Of a DNA stretch of 64,000 bases, positions 1 through 11,734 are shown one piece after another. The DNA is from Pycnopodia helianthoides (lineage: Eukaryota; Echinodermata; Asteroidea; Forcipulatida; Asteriidae), in the NCBI GenBank assembly GCA_032158295.1, contig CM063246.1:2079371-2143370 (forward strand), given 5' to 3'. The notes beneath the pieces are model-generated. The model made no database searches. It saw nothing but the letters and a program-made list of their open reading frames with translations, and was not told the origin of the DNA. Both the position numbers and the translations under genes were made by a program. Within the stretch, counting starts at the first letter, position 1. The number at the start of each line of letters is the position of its first letter.

Positions 1-439
1 TACATCCCAAAACCATTAAGCTGTACCCCCCAAATAACTGGCGCGACTTGGGCCCTCAAATTGGGCCCAGGTGGGCTGCACTAACTCCCCGCATGCCAAC
101 TCATGGTTTCTTGTTTGTTTTTTGTCAATCAGTCGGGTTGCATGGTGTTCACATGATGGAAACCACAATATATTAGTATATTATGCCTGAAAGTTCATCA
201 GAGAACATGGCGCATGTAAGATTAAGATGAATCACAGTGAATTGTTTACAGTCTCTTTTCTAACTTCTAAGGTCTAGGAAGACAAAAGTTGTTGGTTGGC
301 AACTTTTTGGAAATTTGAATCTGATGTGGAAGCATTTAGAATATTAATTCATTGCGCACTCAATAGAAGTCTAAAGAAATAGTATTAAAAAAATTGGTTA
401 TATTATAGGGTGTTGTTCGTTTGGGTTTTTGTCCCCCCT
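1..439. other. non-coding, nothing recognised
   Basis: AT-rich sequence without a convincing reading frame, RNA gene or repeat that recurs in this window. Confidence 0.5.
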
Positions 440-835
440 TTAAAGGAACATTACAGAATTGGTAAGAAAAGAACTTGTAAAATATACTTTTTGATCACAG
501 ATTTACATAAAATCTTACACGGTCTAATGATGATGATAGTAGAAAGCATCCCTTGAAATATTTCTGTCTGAAATGCCATATTTAATGAGAAATGAATAAA
601 CTAATTTTCCGATTGGAGTTTATCGCTCAGTGAGCATTTTATTCATTTGTTGAATCTATTATGATTTCATGCAAATGTGTAATCGGTTTTTCACTATTTT
701 CTCGTGACCCAGATGGCCGATCGATCTCAAACTTCTACAGGTTTGTCAGTTTATGTATATGGTGGATTACATAAAGTGCTTTCACTGCCAACAACTGTTT
801 TGTTAGCAACAACCAATTCTGTAATGTTCCTTTAA
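440..835. mobile_element. fold-back (MITE-like) element flanked by TTAA
   Basis: The left end reads TTAAAGGAACATTACAGAA and the right end is its reverse complement (CTGTAATGTTCCTTTAA), so the 396-bp block has terminal inverted repeats of about 25 bp with TTAA at each edge. No reading frame inside suggests a transposase. The TTAA edges suggest a non-autonomous element moved by a TTAA-targeting transposase; that is inference. Confidence 0.75.
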
Positions 836-3668
836 AATTCATCACAATTTGTTGTTGGTTTCTCAATGTAGAAATCATTTGAAGGTGTTCTCCGATTATG
901 TTTCCACACACCAAGTTTGGTGCTTTGAACTCTTAACCTTTGACTTCCGATTGTGGCTCACAATTGTGAAGGTAAAGCTTGCTTAAATGATTGTTCTAAT
1001 GAATGAACTAACCCCATTGGATTCAACCCAACATGGACTTTCAAAAGAACTTGAAAGTGTTTGGCATTTAGTACATAAGCACAAGGAAATTAACCACTCC
1101 CCATTTTGGGCGTAGAAAGGGCTCAAAGACTAAAAGTTTATTTTTCCCCCCTCATTCCCCCTCAAAATTATAAAGAAACTACAATTTAAGTCACAATTTA
1201 AGTTTCAGCTGAAAACAGTGACTACTTGCTGAGAAAACAACAAAATCATGCTTACCAGAGTAAGGTTACCAGCCAAACTACCACGTCACGTGTACAATTT
1301 GTGTCCTGCTCATTTCTGCTTAGTAGACACTTGTTAGGCAATATTTTCTGCTTAAGCAGCTCTATGAAATTGGGCCCTGGTGCTTTGTTGCCTGAGTCTG
1401 GTGAAACCGATCTTCATATCCAGATTTGGGGCATGGCATGATATTCTTCTTCAATATGATCTGATTACCGATCATTTTGCCCTCAGAAGATCAGAAAGAT
1501 TATTATTAAACAGCCTGAAAAAGCTTCTTCCACATACAGCACGTGCAGGTCAGCTCTTGTCTAGATAAAATTTGTGTACTTTTCTCAGGAGTCTAATATC
1601 CCAATTGAGGGCCATTCTGGGGTTTTCCATGGGTCTCATTTCCACATTTCAAGAAATATTTCCTTAAACATTTAGTCCCCACAAAAATGACAACAAATTG
1701 TAAAGTAGTGTTCAAAGCCACAATTTAAAAAAAAGTAGAATAATTAATTGAAGGCAATGACAATGCACCCTATTCCATGGTCGTTACCTGGGATGAAAGT
1801 ACCGAAAACTTGAATCCATGGTAGACAAATGATGGGAAACTTGTTGCAGATCGGGAGCACCGATAAAACACACGTTGTCTCAACACCATCTTGGCTTTAA
1901 GATACAGGAAACTTTCATGCAAACACGCCCAGTTACGAGTATTAAAAACTAAGCACCACAAGTCAAAGTCAACAACCTCATATCATACCAGACGTGTTAT
2001 AACCTCCCATGCCACCCTTGTGTACAGTACAGGAAAGGAATGTACCCAACTGTCCACCATATGTGCTACACACCCATGTCTCCTGTTTTCATTTTGTGTC
2101 ACTTGCTGATTCTTCGACCATCCATTTTCTTTTTTTTATCTTACCTCGAACAAACTTTTCACAGTTCCGTTGTAAGGGCAATGTTTTGTCAAAATGTCAC
2201 ATCAATGTCTAAACATACACCATACGTCTCACAGGGTGTTGTAATCCATTGGGTATTCGCATATATTTTTATGATGTTTTCGTTATCCAAAATTGAGTAC
2301 CCACATAGGTCGATCTATATTAATTTTTACCAGCACTTTTTTTTTTTTCGAGAAAGAAACCGCAGGCTAACACATACTCTGCTTATCAAGACATGCTCTA
2401 CTTAATCGACCTGTAAAAGTTTCAACTCTTAATCTGTGTATTCCCAGAGTAAATCATCATAGTGTACTACCCAGAGGGGGGGGGGAGGGGAGGGGATCGA
2501 GGCAACTGCCCTCCCAAAGTCCGGCAAAACAGTGGGGCAACATCAGGCAGAGCAAGATGAAGAGAAAAAAAAACGAACTGAGAAAACAAAACAAATACTT
2601 TTTACCCGATATTAGAAATTGGTGCTTATGTTTTTATCTTTGTCAAATTTCGGGCCTATCAACCCCTCTTGCCCCCCCCCCCCATTATTCAAAGATTTCC
2701 CATACGCCCACGTAATTCACAGAGAAATTTTAGTTTTTATATGAAACACAGAGGCTTTGTAGAAAGGTTCTCTTTGTATTATTCGAAATTACACAGGGAA
2801 AGAACGAGGGCATGCCGTCTCTGCCACCGTGAAGTTCAAACCCTACCTTTAAGCATAAACCCCTACTAGATACATTATACATATATAGGTAGGATCGTCC
2901 CAAGTTGACATGAGATAATTGTTCACCTTCCTGTGTGCAAAGAGGTTTACAGTCAGAGGAAAGGGAGGGAGGGGAGGGGAGGGGGAAGTAGGGGAAATGG
3001 GAAGGGGACAACAACTGACCTAACATTACTGCTGAGGGTCATGCATCGGGAGCCACTTTGGGAGATTGATACGATTACACTCTTCTGCTCTTCTGCTGAA
3101 TCCTGTCTTGTGGTTCAAAGTGAATTAATTACTTGTGGTTAGGGGGGCTTTTTTTTTTTCTGTGCGTGCGTGCGTGCGTGTGTGTGTGTAAGCAGAGAAT
3201 GATGTTTGAAATGACATCTTGCTCTCTAAATGCAAAACATTCACATCGTGAGTTTGGCGAAGAATCCCGGCAAAAACACTCGTGCAGAAATTGTCTCCCA
3301 TCAATATTTTTTAAAAATTATCCAAATCAAAGAACTGTTTATTTAAATGCTTGATGGAAACACCAATTAGAGTGTTTTAAGAATTAATTAGGGCAAGTGA
3401 TAAATGTATCGATTATAATGGGGGATATCTTCTGTGAAACTTACAACTTGGTTCTTTTAAGTGTGATTGTTGTCATATGATTCCCCCCTCCGTTCTCAGT
3501 CTGGCTTGTAATTGGTGTTTCATCCCAACCTTCATGCTGTAGGTGCTTCATGGAGTGAAAATTGTTTTGAATAATTGTCTATTTTATTGTCAGAGCATGC
3601 ATGGATGTTTTAAGACTGAATGCCCATCGAACAAAAATTTTGTTTTTGAAACCACACACGAAAAATAT
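836..3668. other. intergenic sequence with scattered low-complexity runs
   Basis: No gene is supported. It contains a half copy of the GGGCCC-type repeat (listed separately), G-runs near 2475-2495, a C-run at about 2674-2684, a purine tract at about 2953-2990 and a GTGC/GT microsatellite at 3163-3189. The short open frames have no recognisable domain. Confidence 0.5.
1228..1384 (-). repeat. GGGCCCAATTTCATAGAGC-type dispersed repeat
   Basis: The block ends in GCTCTATGAAATTGGGCCC. The same ends recur at 9569, 21188, 28768, 31036, 41480 and 62296. Internal CTTACCAGAGTAAGGTTACCA also matches the 31-kb copy. It is non-coding, probably half of a fold-back transposon family. Confidence 0.75.
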
Positions 3669-4108
3669 TTAAAGGTAGGGTCATTGTGTGTTTGTTTTTT
3701 CAACGTAATGCTGATTTATTGGCAAAAACTATCAAGAAAGATACAATAGACATCATATGTGAAAGTTTCAGCTTAATACAGTGTCGCTGCTTGTTGCGAA
3801 AACAGCAAAAAAACTGTTTTTGGTATTTTCACGAGAATGTGGAATCCATCCCCATTTAGCAATGTGACAGTGGGTACCAACTGCATCTATGGCATAGCAT
3901 TTGTAAACAGACACCAACCCTCAGACGTCTGAGAAACGATTCATGTCTCTGATTCAAATGTTTTGTATTGATTTCTAATCAATAAGGGCATTTCAGACAA
4001 ATTAATTTCACAGGATGCTTACTACCAGTACCATCTTTGAAACAAGCTTTCAAATAGAAATAATATTTTTTTCTTGGTGTCTTTACCAAAGTATCACCCT
4101 ACCTTTAA
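3669..4108. mobile_element. fold-back element, AAGGTAGGGTCA family
   Basis: Ends are TTTAAAGGTAGGGTCA on the left and ACCCTACCTTTAAA on the right, with TTAA at both edges. The interior is homologous, in inverted orientation, to 36055-36476 downstream of PNKP (shared features include a stretch of fourteen bases around CAGACAAATTAATTTC). No coding capacity. Confidence 0.78.
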
Positions 4109-4209
4109 ATATATAAATATTGGGCAGAGACAACAACCATAAGTAACAGTCATGTAGACATTTACAGTATAAATCACCGTCCGTGTCTGCCACATTACGT
4201 TTCATCTTG

Positions 4210-4500
4210 CAATGTGCTGATATCAACCAATTCAAGTGCATCTATACTGTCTGTCAGCGTGTGTCAATGCACTACATTCAATGCATTTGACGAGTTTAAT
4301 GCCCTTTTGGGCCTCTGCCTCTGCCTCTGTCATGAAGTGACTTTCGTGACATGAACATTGACAACATTGTGCGCAAATGTTACTGGGAGGCAACCTAATT
4401 AGTTTTTGAAAGTTTGGTTTCTTGGTATCGCGGATCTTTGTCGCTGCCTTGGGGATTGGTGTTTTCATCGGTTGGAAATCAATCATTTGTGATCCTTGTT
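4210..4500 (-). other. possible short Cys-rich reading frame, unrecognised
   Basis: The minus strand has an open stretch whose last part contains clustered cysteines and histidines (CAQCCQCSCHESH, then CIECSALTH) resembling a zinc-binding pattern. I do not recognise a family. The 5' part of the frame runs into a SINE, there is no clear splice partner, and neighbouring frames are clearly non-coding. It is most likely a chance frame, with a small possibility of an exon. Confidence 0.15.
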
Positions 4501-4514
4501 TTTTTCTCTTCTCT

Positions 4515-4561
4515 CCATATTTTGCAGACAACTTCCATATTTTGCAGACAACTTCCATATT
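4515..4561 (+). repeat. 20-bp tandem duplication
   Basis: The unit CCATATTTTGCAGACAACTT occurs twice back to back, followed by the start of a third copy. Each unit looks like a splice acceptor (pyrimidines then TTTTGCAG), but no exon is evident. Confidence 0.85.
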
Positions 4562-4690
4562 AGTTGGTTTTACACACACACACCAATGTATGTAAAGCAC
4601 TGTATACAAGTCCTGTGGATAAAAACAAATCTTACTCGAGTGGGATTTGAACCCACGATCTTTGCCATTCTTGACAAGCTCATACAACTT
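4562..4690 (-). mobile_element. tRNA-headed SINE (TACCCATACAC-tail family), partial
   Basis: On the minus strand GGTTCAAATCCCAC-like B-box sequence (seen on plus as GTGGGATTTGAACCCACGA) is followed by a tail containing GTATACAGTGC. Other copies lie at 29125-29290, 33555-34015, 49745-49905 and 57915-57975. Confidence 0.7.
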
Positions 4691-5033
4691 CTGATATTTG
4701 ATAATGTTGCCAGAACCAATATCAAACTTTAGGGACTTTAACTTGTATCTTTTGTTTTTGCTCTTTCTTTTTCTTCTTTAAATACGTGCAACCACATCAA
4801 AATTTAATTTGCTGAATATGTACCTGGGTATTGCAGGTATCTTCAACCAATATATTTTTCTGGTAGGGGACCATTGACATCATCATTTACTTTGTAGGGT
4901 TCAAATCAGTGTTGGTTGTATCCCAGGTAGACCGCTTTGAATCACTAGGTGGCAGCAGACATATCAGGTAATTGTCCACTGTTTACGTAGTTCTGAGCGC
5001 GTGTACACTTCTGAGAACATTGAATTTACCTTC

Positions 5034-5194
5034 AGGCCAGGAATTTCATCTTTGAGGGGGCAAGGCCATTTTCATTTTGCAAAGGGGCACTTCCATTGGA
5101 AAATCTTAAAGTCTATGGGAAACTTTTGAAGGGGGGACCTGCCAAGGCCATGACCAGGGTCCTCCGTGCAATTCCAGGCCTGTACCTGGTTAAC
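5034..5194. repeat. dispersed repeat shared with 16985-17190
   Basis: Shares ATTTCATCTT, GGGCAAGGCCATTTTCATTTT, GAAACTTT-GAAGGGG and CCAGGC-ending segments with the 17-kb block in the same order. Non-coding. Confidence 0.7.
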
Positions 5195-5710
5195 TGCTGC
5201 CTCTGGTATCCCCCAAATTAGAATAGTTTGGGCAGGGGTTCCCACTCATGTTTAAAAAACAGAAATCCCCATCCAGTCCCCATCTGGCATTTACCAAAAC
5301 CGCAGTAAGTCACTGTTGCAATACTCACCTAGGTAAAGACAAGTGGGCGGCTTGACGGATCCCCAAGCCTTATTAGCTCTTGGAGCACATTTTGTTGTAC
5401 TCATTACACACTCATGTGAACTTAAAGGCTGGCTGTGTTCGTAAAACACCCTGGCTGTAAAGGCATTCCATTGGCTCATAATCCCATGAGCAAAGGCGTC
5501 TTTCTACAGTTGAGATTGCAGTACTTTTTTTCCCCAAGATTTCTCAGTGGTTTGCCTCGGGTTCTAGAGCTGTGGTTTTTTCATTTATGAATACATTGTG
5601 TTCTCCATTTTAGTCAAGAGTGTGTATGACTCTGTCAGGTTATATGTACCTATTAAAGTTGTCTTTCTTCCAAGATTTAACTCTTAATTGTCTTTCTTCT
5701 GTGGTTGTTT

Positions 5711-6234
5711 CGACCCAATTCACCTGACGCCATCCTTACAATAATCTTGGTTGCGCCATTTTGGGAGTCAATGTCCCGACGTGTTATACAGTGTGGTGTG
5801 AATCTTAGGCAACGCATTTTTGGTCTTTTTGTACGCTTACCTGTTGACTTTCAAAAGGGTGTGCGTGGCACAGTCAACGCGTGTGGCGTGCCTGCAAGTG
5901 CTCAATAAGGCCAATTGTGATGAAGACCATAGAACACACTAGTCGAAACATTGAGAACAAACAAGCTGGCTCTGAGAGCTGTCACTTCTTCCTAGTAGAG
6001 AACATTGCATGCTAAAACCCTACCACTTGCAGTGACAGTCTCTGGCGGCTGCTCTTTTCTTATCAGCTGCCATTTTGGGTGTCAAAAATTGCATGTAAAA
6101 ACATAATGTGCATGTAAAACGCGACATCTCCCTTAAAATGTGTGCACTGCAAATTAACACATAGGGTATATCTGACTGACCCAAATGGCGCAACAAAGGT
6201 TATAGTGGGTGATGACGCTTAGGTGAATCGGGCC
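5711..6234. mobile_element. fold-back element, CCAATTCACCTGACG ends
   Basis: The left arm (CGACCCAATTCACCTGACGC, then TTGCGCCATTTTGGG) is an imperfect inverted match of the right arm ending AGGTGAATCGGGCC, with CCAAATGGCGCAA inside it. About 520 bp, no transposase frame. Related fragments occur at 20104-20140 and 20690-20760 in PNKP intron 2. Confidence 0.65.
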
Positions 6235-6576
6235 AATATCCTGTCCATTCATAATTGCGAATAAATGCTGGAAGCGTTTTGATCGTTTGACTATCCATGG
6301 TTGTCTTTTGGCCCCTTATATCTCTGTGCAATTGTGCCTGTCTTTCCACTTACTCCTCTCAGGCACATCACACCTTAAATTTTGACAAAAATCAACTTAA
6401 TGTGGAGATGAATCATGCAATTTTAGAGCATTGTGTTTATTTTGTCATTCAGCATCCTCGTGAAGACAAGCTGAGTAGTACGGTTTTAAACGTCTGGGTT
6501 ATCTCAATGAGCCGTTTGCGAGTTAGATTTGAGTAATGTCTGGTACAATAACTTGCTTAGTCACAAGTTATCGCTT

Positions 6577-6797
6577 AAATTTGAATTCCTCAGACTATAG
6601 AGACAGGTACTTTGTCAAATGGTTCGGGGCAAGCTTTTGTATAGCAACCTCCAGATGGGCAAACCCTGGTACCATTTATCCTTAGACATTGCTGCAGAAT
6701 TGTGTATGTGTTTTTGCTGTCTTTTACATAACTACGTAAAAGCTTGCAGAATCGTGTGAAATGGCAACTGTCTCTGTAGTCGGAGGAATTCAAATTT
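6577..6797. mobile_element. MITE with AAATTTGAATTCCTC termini
   Basis: Ends AAATTTGAATTCCTC and GAGGAATTCAAATTT are perfect inverted repeats. They extend imperfectly through AGACTATAGAGACAG and CTGTCTCTGTAGTC. A related copy lies at 31211-31394 in PNKP intron 12. Confidence 0.75.
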
Positions 6798-6814
6798 CAT
6801 TTGGAGTTGAACAA

Positions 6815-6935
6815 AAAAAAAATTGTCTAGAGCAAGATTTGAACCAACGACCACCGGATTAACCTGGCGGCGCTCTACCAACTGAGCTATTTAGCCCTAT
6901 GTTGGCAGTCTCCCTGATATTTTTTAATATCTCTG
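6815..6935 (-). mobile_element. tRNA-headed SINE (GGGCTA family), partial
   Basis: The minus strand reads GGGCTAAATAGCTCAGTTGG (A-box) and a B-box seen on plus as GATTTGAACC. Upstream GGGAGACTGCCAACATA matches the leaders of the copies at 11.9 and 43.6 kb. Several cloverleaf positions are mismatched, so it is a SINE head rather than a working tRNA gene. Confidence 0.8.
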
Positions 6936-7994
6936 TTCAATAAGACAGACAACCGTTAATTGCCGTGTAGCCAGGGATCACATCCAAGTTCACGATCCAA
7001 CCTGGAAAGCGGCAGCCAGGGGATCACTTGTCACTTGGGACTTAGTTGCTTGATTGTTAGAAAACGGAATTCATTGTCGAGTTAAGTATATGGCATTAAT
7101 TATTTACAAAGCAGCCGTAAAACAACAGAAAAACAATAGTTATTATATAACCGACACATTAGATTGGTATGTACAATAACTGAGACACCACATCAGATAT
7201 TCATTTAGTTTTATTTATTCAAAATGCAACTGTTAATTGTGAAATTGAATCTTGCCTTCCAGCACTTTTTACAAGTTTACTTGCCCATCTTTCCCCACCT
7301 ATAGGTGACTTTTCTTCAAAGTAACGTGTAAGAGAGCCGAATAAAAGTGCTTTCTAGTAACTTAAAGTAGGTCAAAAAACTCACTGGGGAGTCGCCTCCT
7401 TAAGGAGAACAAGGCCCTCCACTGCACCCCCATAGGTACTGACAAGTATGACGACGCTGATTGATAATTCTCAAAATACCCTGCCATTCTGAAGGTCAAT
7501 TCACTTCAGTCTCCAACATTAAAGTGTTTATTCCTTTTTGCGCTTAAGAAATGCTTGTTTTCAGTTAAAAGTTATCAAACATGCATGGCTGTTTTACCGT
7601 CCTGTTTGAGGGGTGAGAAGAAAAATACATAGGCTCCCCGGGCCCGGTGAAACCCCCACAAACTGATGATATTTTTCCTTTGCTTGCAGAAATCTGTTGA
7701 GCATTGGACGTGATAGAGTCCGATCAAAAGAAAAAGAAGAAGAAAAAAAAAACATTTCAATTGGATAAAGAAATAAGTGATGTATAGTATCAGGATGTTT
7801 GAGATTATTTTAGTGTAACTTGAAGGAATTGTTTTGCATCCTTGAGGTAGGATTTTGAAATATTACACCTGATGGCTATTATTTGAGAGGAGTTTTTCGG
7901 ACTCTTTTGCAGTCAGTCAGTTCAATTTCGGAAAAAGGTCATCTGATGGGCACTTGGTAGTCGTGAGTTTTTGTCAGTGATCTTACACCTTTTT

Positions 7995-8156
7995 CCAAAC
8001 CTCGACTTGGGCTGTGGCTCTGGCTCAGGCTGTGTTTGATGTAGGAAACACCGTATAGAGTGTACACTGCTCTAAAATATGGATAACAGAGCCAAAGCCG
8101 GAGCCCAAGCCAAAGCTGGAGCCCAAGCCAGAGCCAGAGCCCAAGCCGAGGTTTGG
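7995..8156. mobile_element. fold-back element with GAGCCCAAGCC short repeats
   Basis: CCAAACCTCGACTTGGGCT at the left edge is inverted as AGCCCAAGCCGAGGTTTGG at the right. The right half contains short tandem variants of GAGCCCAAGCCA. Small non-autonomous element or derived satellite. Confidence 0.6.
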
Positions 8157-8164
8157 TAGAAGGC

Positions 8165-8830
8165 CCAAGACAATTCTTTCATTTACAAATGAATCAACTC
8201 GCCATGCACAATGGCTACATATTTTTAGCAACATAATAAAAAACAATGATGGACTAATACCGAGTTCTCTATAACCCTGTAAATCTGTGCCCAATTTCAT
8301 GGCTCTGCTTACCGCCCAATTCTGCACTTGCGATCACCATTCTTCGCTTACAGGGCTAGCGTCAAATTTCCGCGCTAGTTGTGTAAGTGAAGAATGACTT
8401 GTAATGAGTAGTACGCATATGCACAAGCAGAAATTCCCTGCTAACCCGTGAAATACGCTTGACGTAAGTGCAGAATTCCCTGCTTACGTAAGCATTGATT
8501 CTTTACTCGCTGTAAGCAGAGCCAGTTGACATTTGGCCCTGATCTAGACTCATGTATCAGCTCTCCATCCAACTCTTTATCAGCAGGAACTAAATTGTGC
8601 AGAAACTTGTCCAAAAAGAAAGATTAGCAAAGACTTGTATCTCTGGTATTTATAATTCGTTGTGTGCAACGCAGAAGGACGTAACTTAAAGTTAATTAAG
8701 CAATTAATGTGCAAAATTGTGTTGCAAGACAAGAGTGTGAACATTTGATCGGTTTTCTGCCATTCATAAGTCATTATAGGACGGTCAAATTCTGCATGGG
8801 AATGGGAAATCATGTCGTTGAGATAACTCT
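8165..8830 (-). repeat. dispersed repeat, inverted copy of the 21.2-21.6 kb block
   Basis: Segments such as GATCTAGACTCATGTATCAG, AGCTCTCCATCCAACTCTT and AACTTGTCCAAAAAGAAAGA are found reverse-complemented at 21240-21345. The GCCCAATTTCATGGCTCTG and GTAAGCAGAGCC ends form inverted repeats within it. Confidence 0.75.
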
Positions 8831-9502
8831 AGCAACAAAAATGTATTGCCATATTTTTTTTTAGGAGCCACAAATTGTATTGCTTAGGGCCTTTTGTTAA
8901 GTCTGGAAAACGTATACTCTATGTGCCCAGAAGGGCATAGAGCCTTATGCCATTCTTCTAGGCAGAGCCATGCATATCAAGTGTTATTATTTATGTTAGT
9001 CCAATGTAAAAAAAATCAAAATACTGTTGTAAAAATTACTGTGTAACATAGGCCTACAGAATCTGAATTTGATCTTTCATAATGTGTCCCAAAATAATGT
9101 GACTTCCATCATGTTACTATTGTATAACAGTGTAACCTTGTTGAGGATGATGAATTTTTATATTGACATAGACAAGTTGTTGTTAGTGGCTTTTAAATGT
9201 ACTTTTGATTTTCATAGATAGCCTACCTAAATAATGGAGTAAAATATTGTTTTGTCAAGGGATTAAGTAGTATTCAATACAAATGTTATTGCAAAGTGGA
9301 TGAGATATCGTAATTTTGAAGCAGTGGATTTCGCCCGAATAAAGAAACTCTGCTTAATGATTGGGTAATTTAACAACATGAAGAAAACAAAACCACTGAT
9401 ATAACCATTCACTTTCCAATCACATTTGAGTGGAGTACAAAGCTGGTATTAATCCAAGCTCATCCATAACAACAAACAAACATGCAGTCACAGTTATTGT
9501 AC
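8831..9502. other. non-coding, nothing recognised
   Basis: AT-rich unique sequence; no feature supported. Confidence 0.45.
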
Positions 9503-9965
9503 ACACAATTGGCGACTGGAGTCACGTGATTCGTAGTGGGGTATTCAATGTAAACGAACCAAGCAAGGCCCAATTTCATAGAGCTGCTAAGCACGAAAAT
9601 TTGCTTAGCATGAAATTTCTTCATTGATAAAAACAGGATTACCAACCAAATTTCCACTTGATTTTCAGGATAAGCAAACAACAGCTGAATACCAGTAACA
9701 AGCAATATGCAACACATGGAAATTTGGTTGGTAACCCTGTTTTTATCACGAAAGAAATTTCATGCTAAGCAAATTTTTGTGCTTACCAGCTCTATGAAAT
9801 TGGGCCCAGGTGACTCGTAGTGAGCGTGGAAAAGCGTGGCTGCTTCCAAGTGCTACTGCCGAATGGTGGGAAGCAGTCCTGCTTTTCCATGCACACTGCG
9901 CGTCGCTTGCTTGGTTTGTATACCCATTAAGAATCATGTGAATCCGGTCGCCGATTGTGTCTATT
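9503..9965. mobile_element. fold-back element with a second fold-back inside it
   Basis: The outer arms (CACAATTGGCGACTGGAGTC to ACCAAGCAAG, and its inverse CTTGCTTGGT to GGTCGCCGATTGTG) enclose a second inverted repeat at about 9569-9812. The inner ends are GGCCCAATTTCATAGAGC and GCTCTATGAAATTGGGCC. The inner unit belongs to the dispersed GGGCCC family, so it inserted into or next to the outer one. Confidence 0.75.
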
Positions 9966-10324
9966 GTGACAAAATATATGTACTTGATTCATTATGGCTA
10001 TTTTGCCCTTAAACACAAAGAACAGGATTAGTGAAAAATGGGGGTTGGGGGAAATTTGATTTGTTTCAATCTCAAAGCTCACTGATCATAAAGTTCATAG
10101 CAGTATCAATCCTCCAGACAAATCCTTCCATCTGAAAAGCTGCTAAAGTTGTGAAAATAACACTTGAAGATCCTCAGCTGTTGCTTATTGAACCATATTC
10201 ACATGTTTTTTTCATTAACATGCACAACTTTATTTACTTTTTCTTTTGATTTATTTAATTTTGAGTTCAATATATTTTAAGAGTATTTTTTTCTTCTTTT
10301 TTTCTTCAATATCAAGTTATGGGC

Positions 10325-10580
10325 CTAAACCACAAGGGAAACTGATTGGGTAAAATTTAAATCAGTTTTGCGGGGAACGCAGACGAATTGAATAGAATGG
10401 GATTTGAACCTTTGACCTCCGGATTGAAATGCCGGTGCTTTACCAACTGAGCTTTCTAGCCGAACAAAGAGATTGTCAAACAGGGAGACCACCATCATAG
10501 GACTGGGTAGCCCAGTTGGTAGAACATTGGCATGTAAGTCTGGAGGTCACAGGTTCAAATCCAGTTCAAGTCAATTTCTT
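10325..10580. mobile_element. head-to-head pair of tRNA-headed SINEs
   Basis: A minus-oriented head (10390-10463, B-box on plus as GGGATTTGAACC, A-box as CCAACTGAGC) faces a plus-oriented head (10500-10578, TAGCCCAGTTGG and GGTTCAAATCC). The spacer of about 36 bp carries GGGAGACCACCA. The minus copy retains its tail, CCACAAGGGAAACTGATTGG. Confidence 0.8.
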
Positions 10581-11734
10581 TTTATTCACCAAAACTTGTT
10601 TTGGGATGTTTTTTATATTTATTTATCTGTAAATCATTCAGTCTTTAAAACAGCATCAATCTGTTTAAACTTAAACCCACCTTGTGAAGAATAATGCTTG
10701 TAATTAATTGAACTGCTTACAAAACCACAAATACCCAAAACGTAGAAGTAATATTCTGTAACTCTCTGTGCCTGTTTGTGCTTTTCATACATTTTAAACG
10801 AAACAATCATATCGGTAACAATTTGTCATATTATTTATTAGCTGTTATGATACATTAACTCTGACATTCAGTCCATCGAATACAAGAAGCAGTCAAAGCT
10901 AATGGAAAGCTTTAGAACTTGATGTTAAGTAATTATGTGTTAAAAGTTCTTTTCAAAAAAGTTGTTAATTTTCTGTACCGAAAACATGTCAACTCTTTTC
11001 ATGGAACCCATTGGTATTTGTAAGATTGTTTTTTATAAGACGTAGTTAACACCAGACCATTTTTGAACCGTCAATGTCTGGTTTGAATAAATGTGTATAA
11101 GTTGCATTCAGCAAAATTTGGAAGCCATTTTGGATGTTTTTTTCCAGTCAGTTTGAGAATACACAAATATATATATATATATAGGCCTATATATAATTAT
11201 GAAATGGCAATAAAGTGAACTATAAGCTTATTGTGTTTTTAAGAAACACCTAATAATAATTACAAAAAAAAACTTTTAATAAAATAAACACAGCATTGTT
11301 GTTTTGTTGTATAACATATTTATCAGCGGTTGTAAATAGATTGTGGATATTTACTGTTATTGGTTGTTTTGAACAATAAACTCATAACTGCATTGATGCA
11401 GCTTTGATGAGCTTTGGGGGGTTTTGAAGGAAAAAAAACAAAATCATATTTAACATTATTACAAAATGCTTAAATTTTCCTTTGATCATCAGCTGTGCCC
11501 GTGTATGATGTAAAGTAAATTAACCTGTGATGATGAAAACCCAAGTTGGTAAATTACATTAAAAGCTTATCATGTGATATGTCACATTGAAATTGGTGTC
11601 TCAAGTTGTTCTTTTTTGTTTAAATGTCATCTGTAGCATCAGAAGTATGGGGGGGGGGTTATGACGTTTATTGTCTATCCTGGGAAACTAATTCAGCGAA
11701 ACATTGTGCCCAGTGATAACACATTCATTAGTAT
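10581..11734. other. non-coding, AT-rich, one TA microsatellite
   Basis: No gene supported. TA repeats lie at about 11167-11200, a G-run at 11650-11659, and AATAAA-like strings occur by chance in AT-rich DNA. Confidence 0.5.

Noticed and set aside
2040..2405. 121-residue open frame
   Set aside because: Several overlapping frames of similar length, low-complexity ends, no domain, no splice context.
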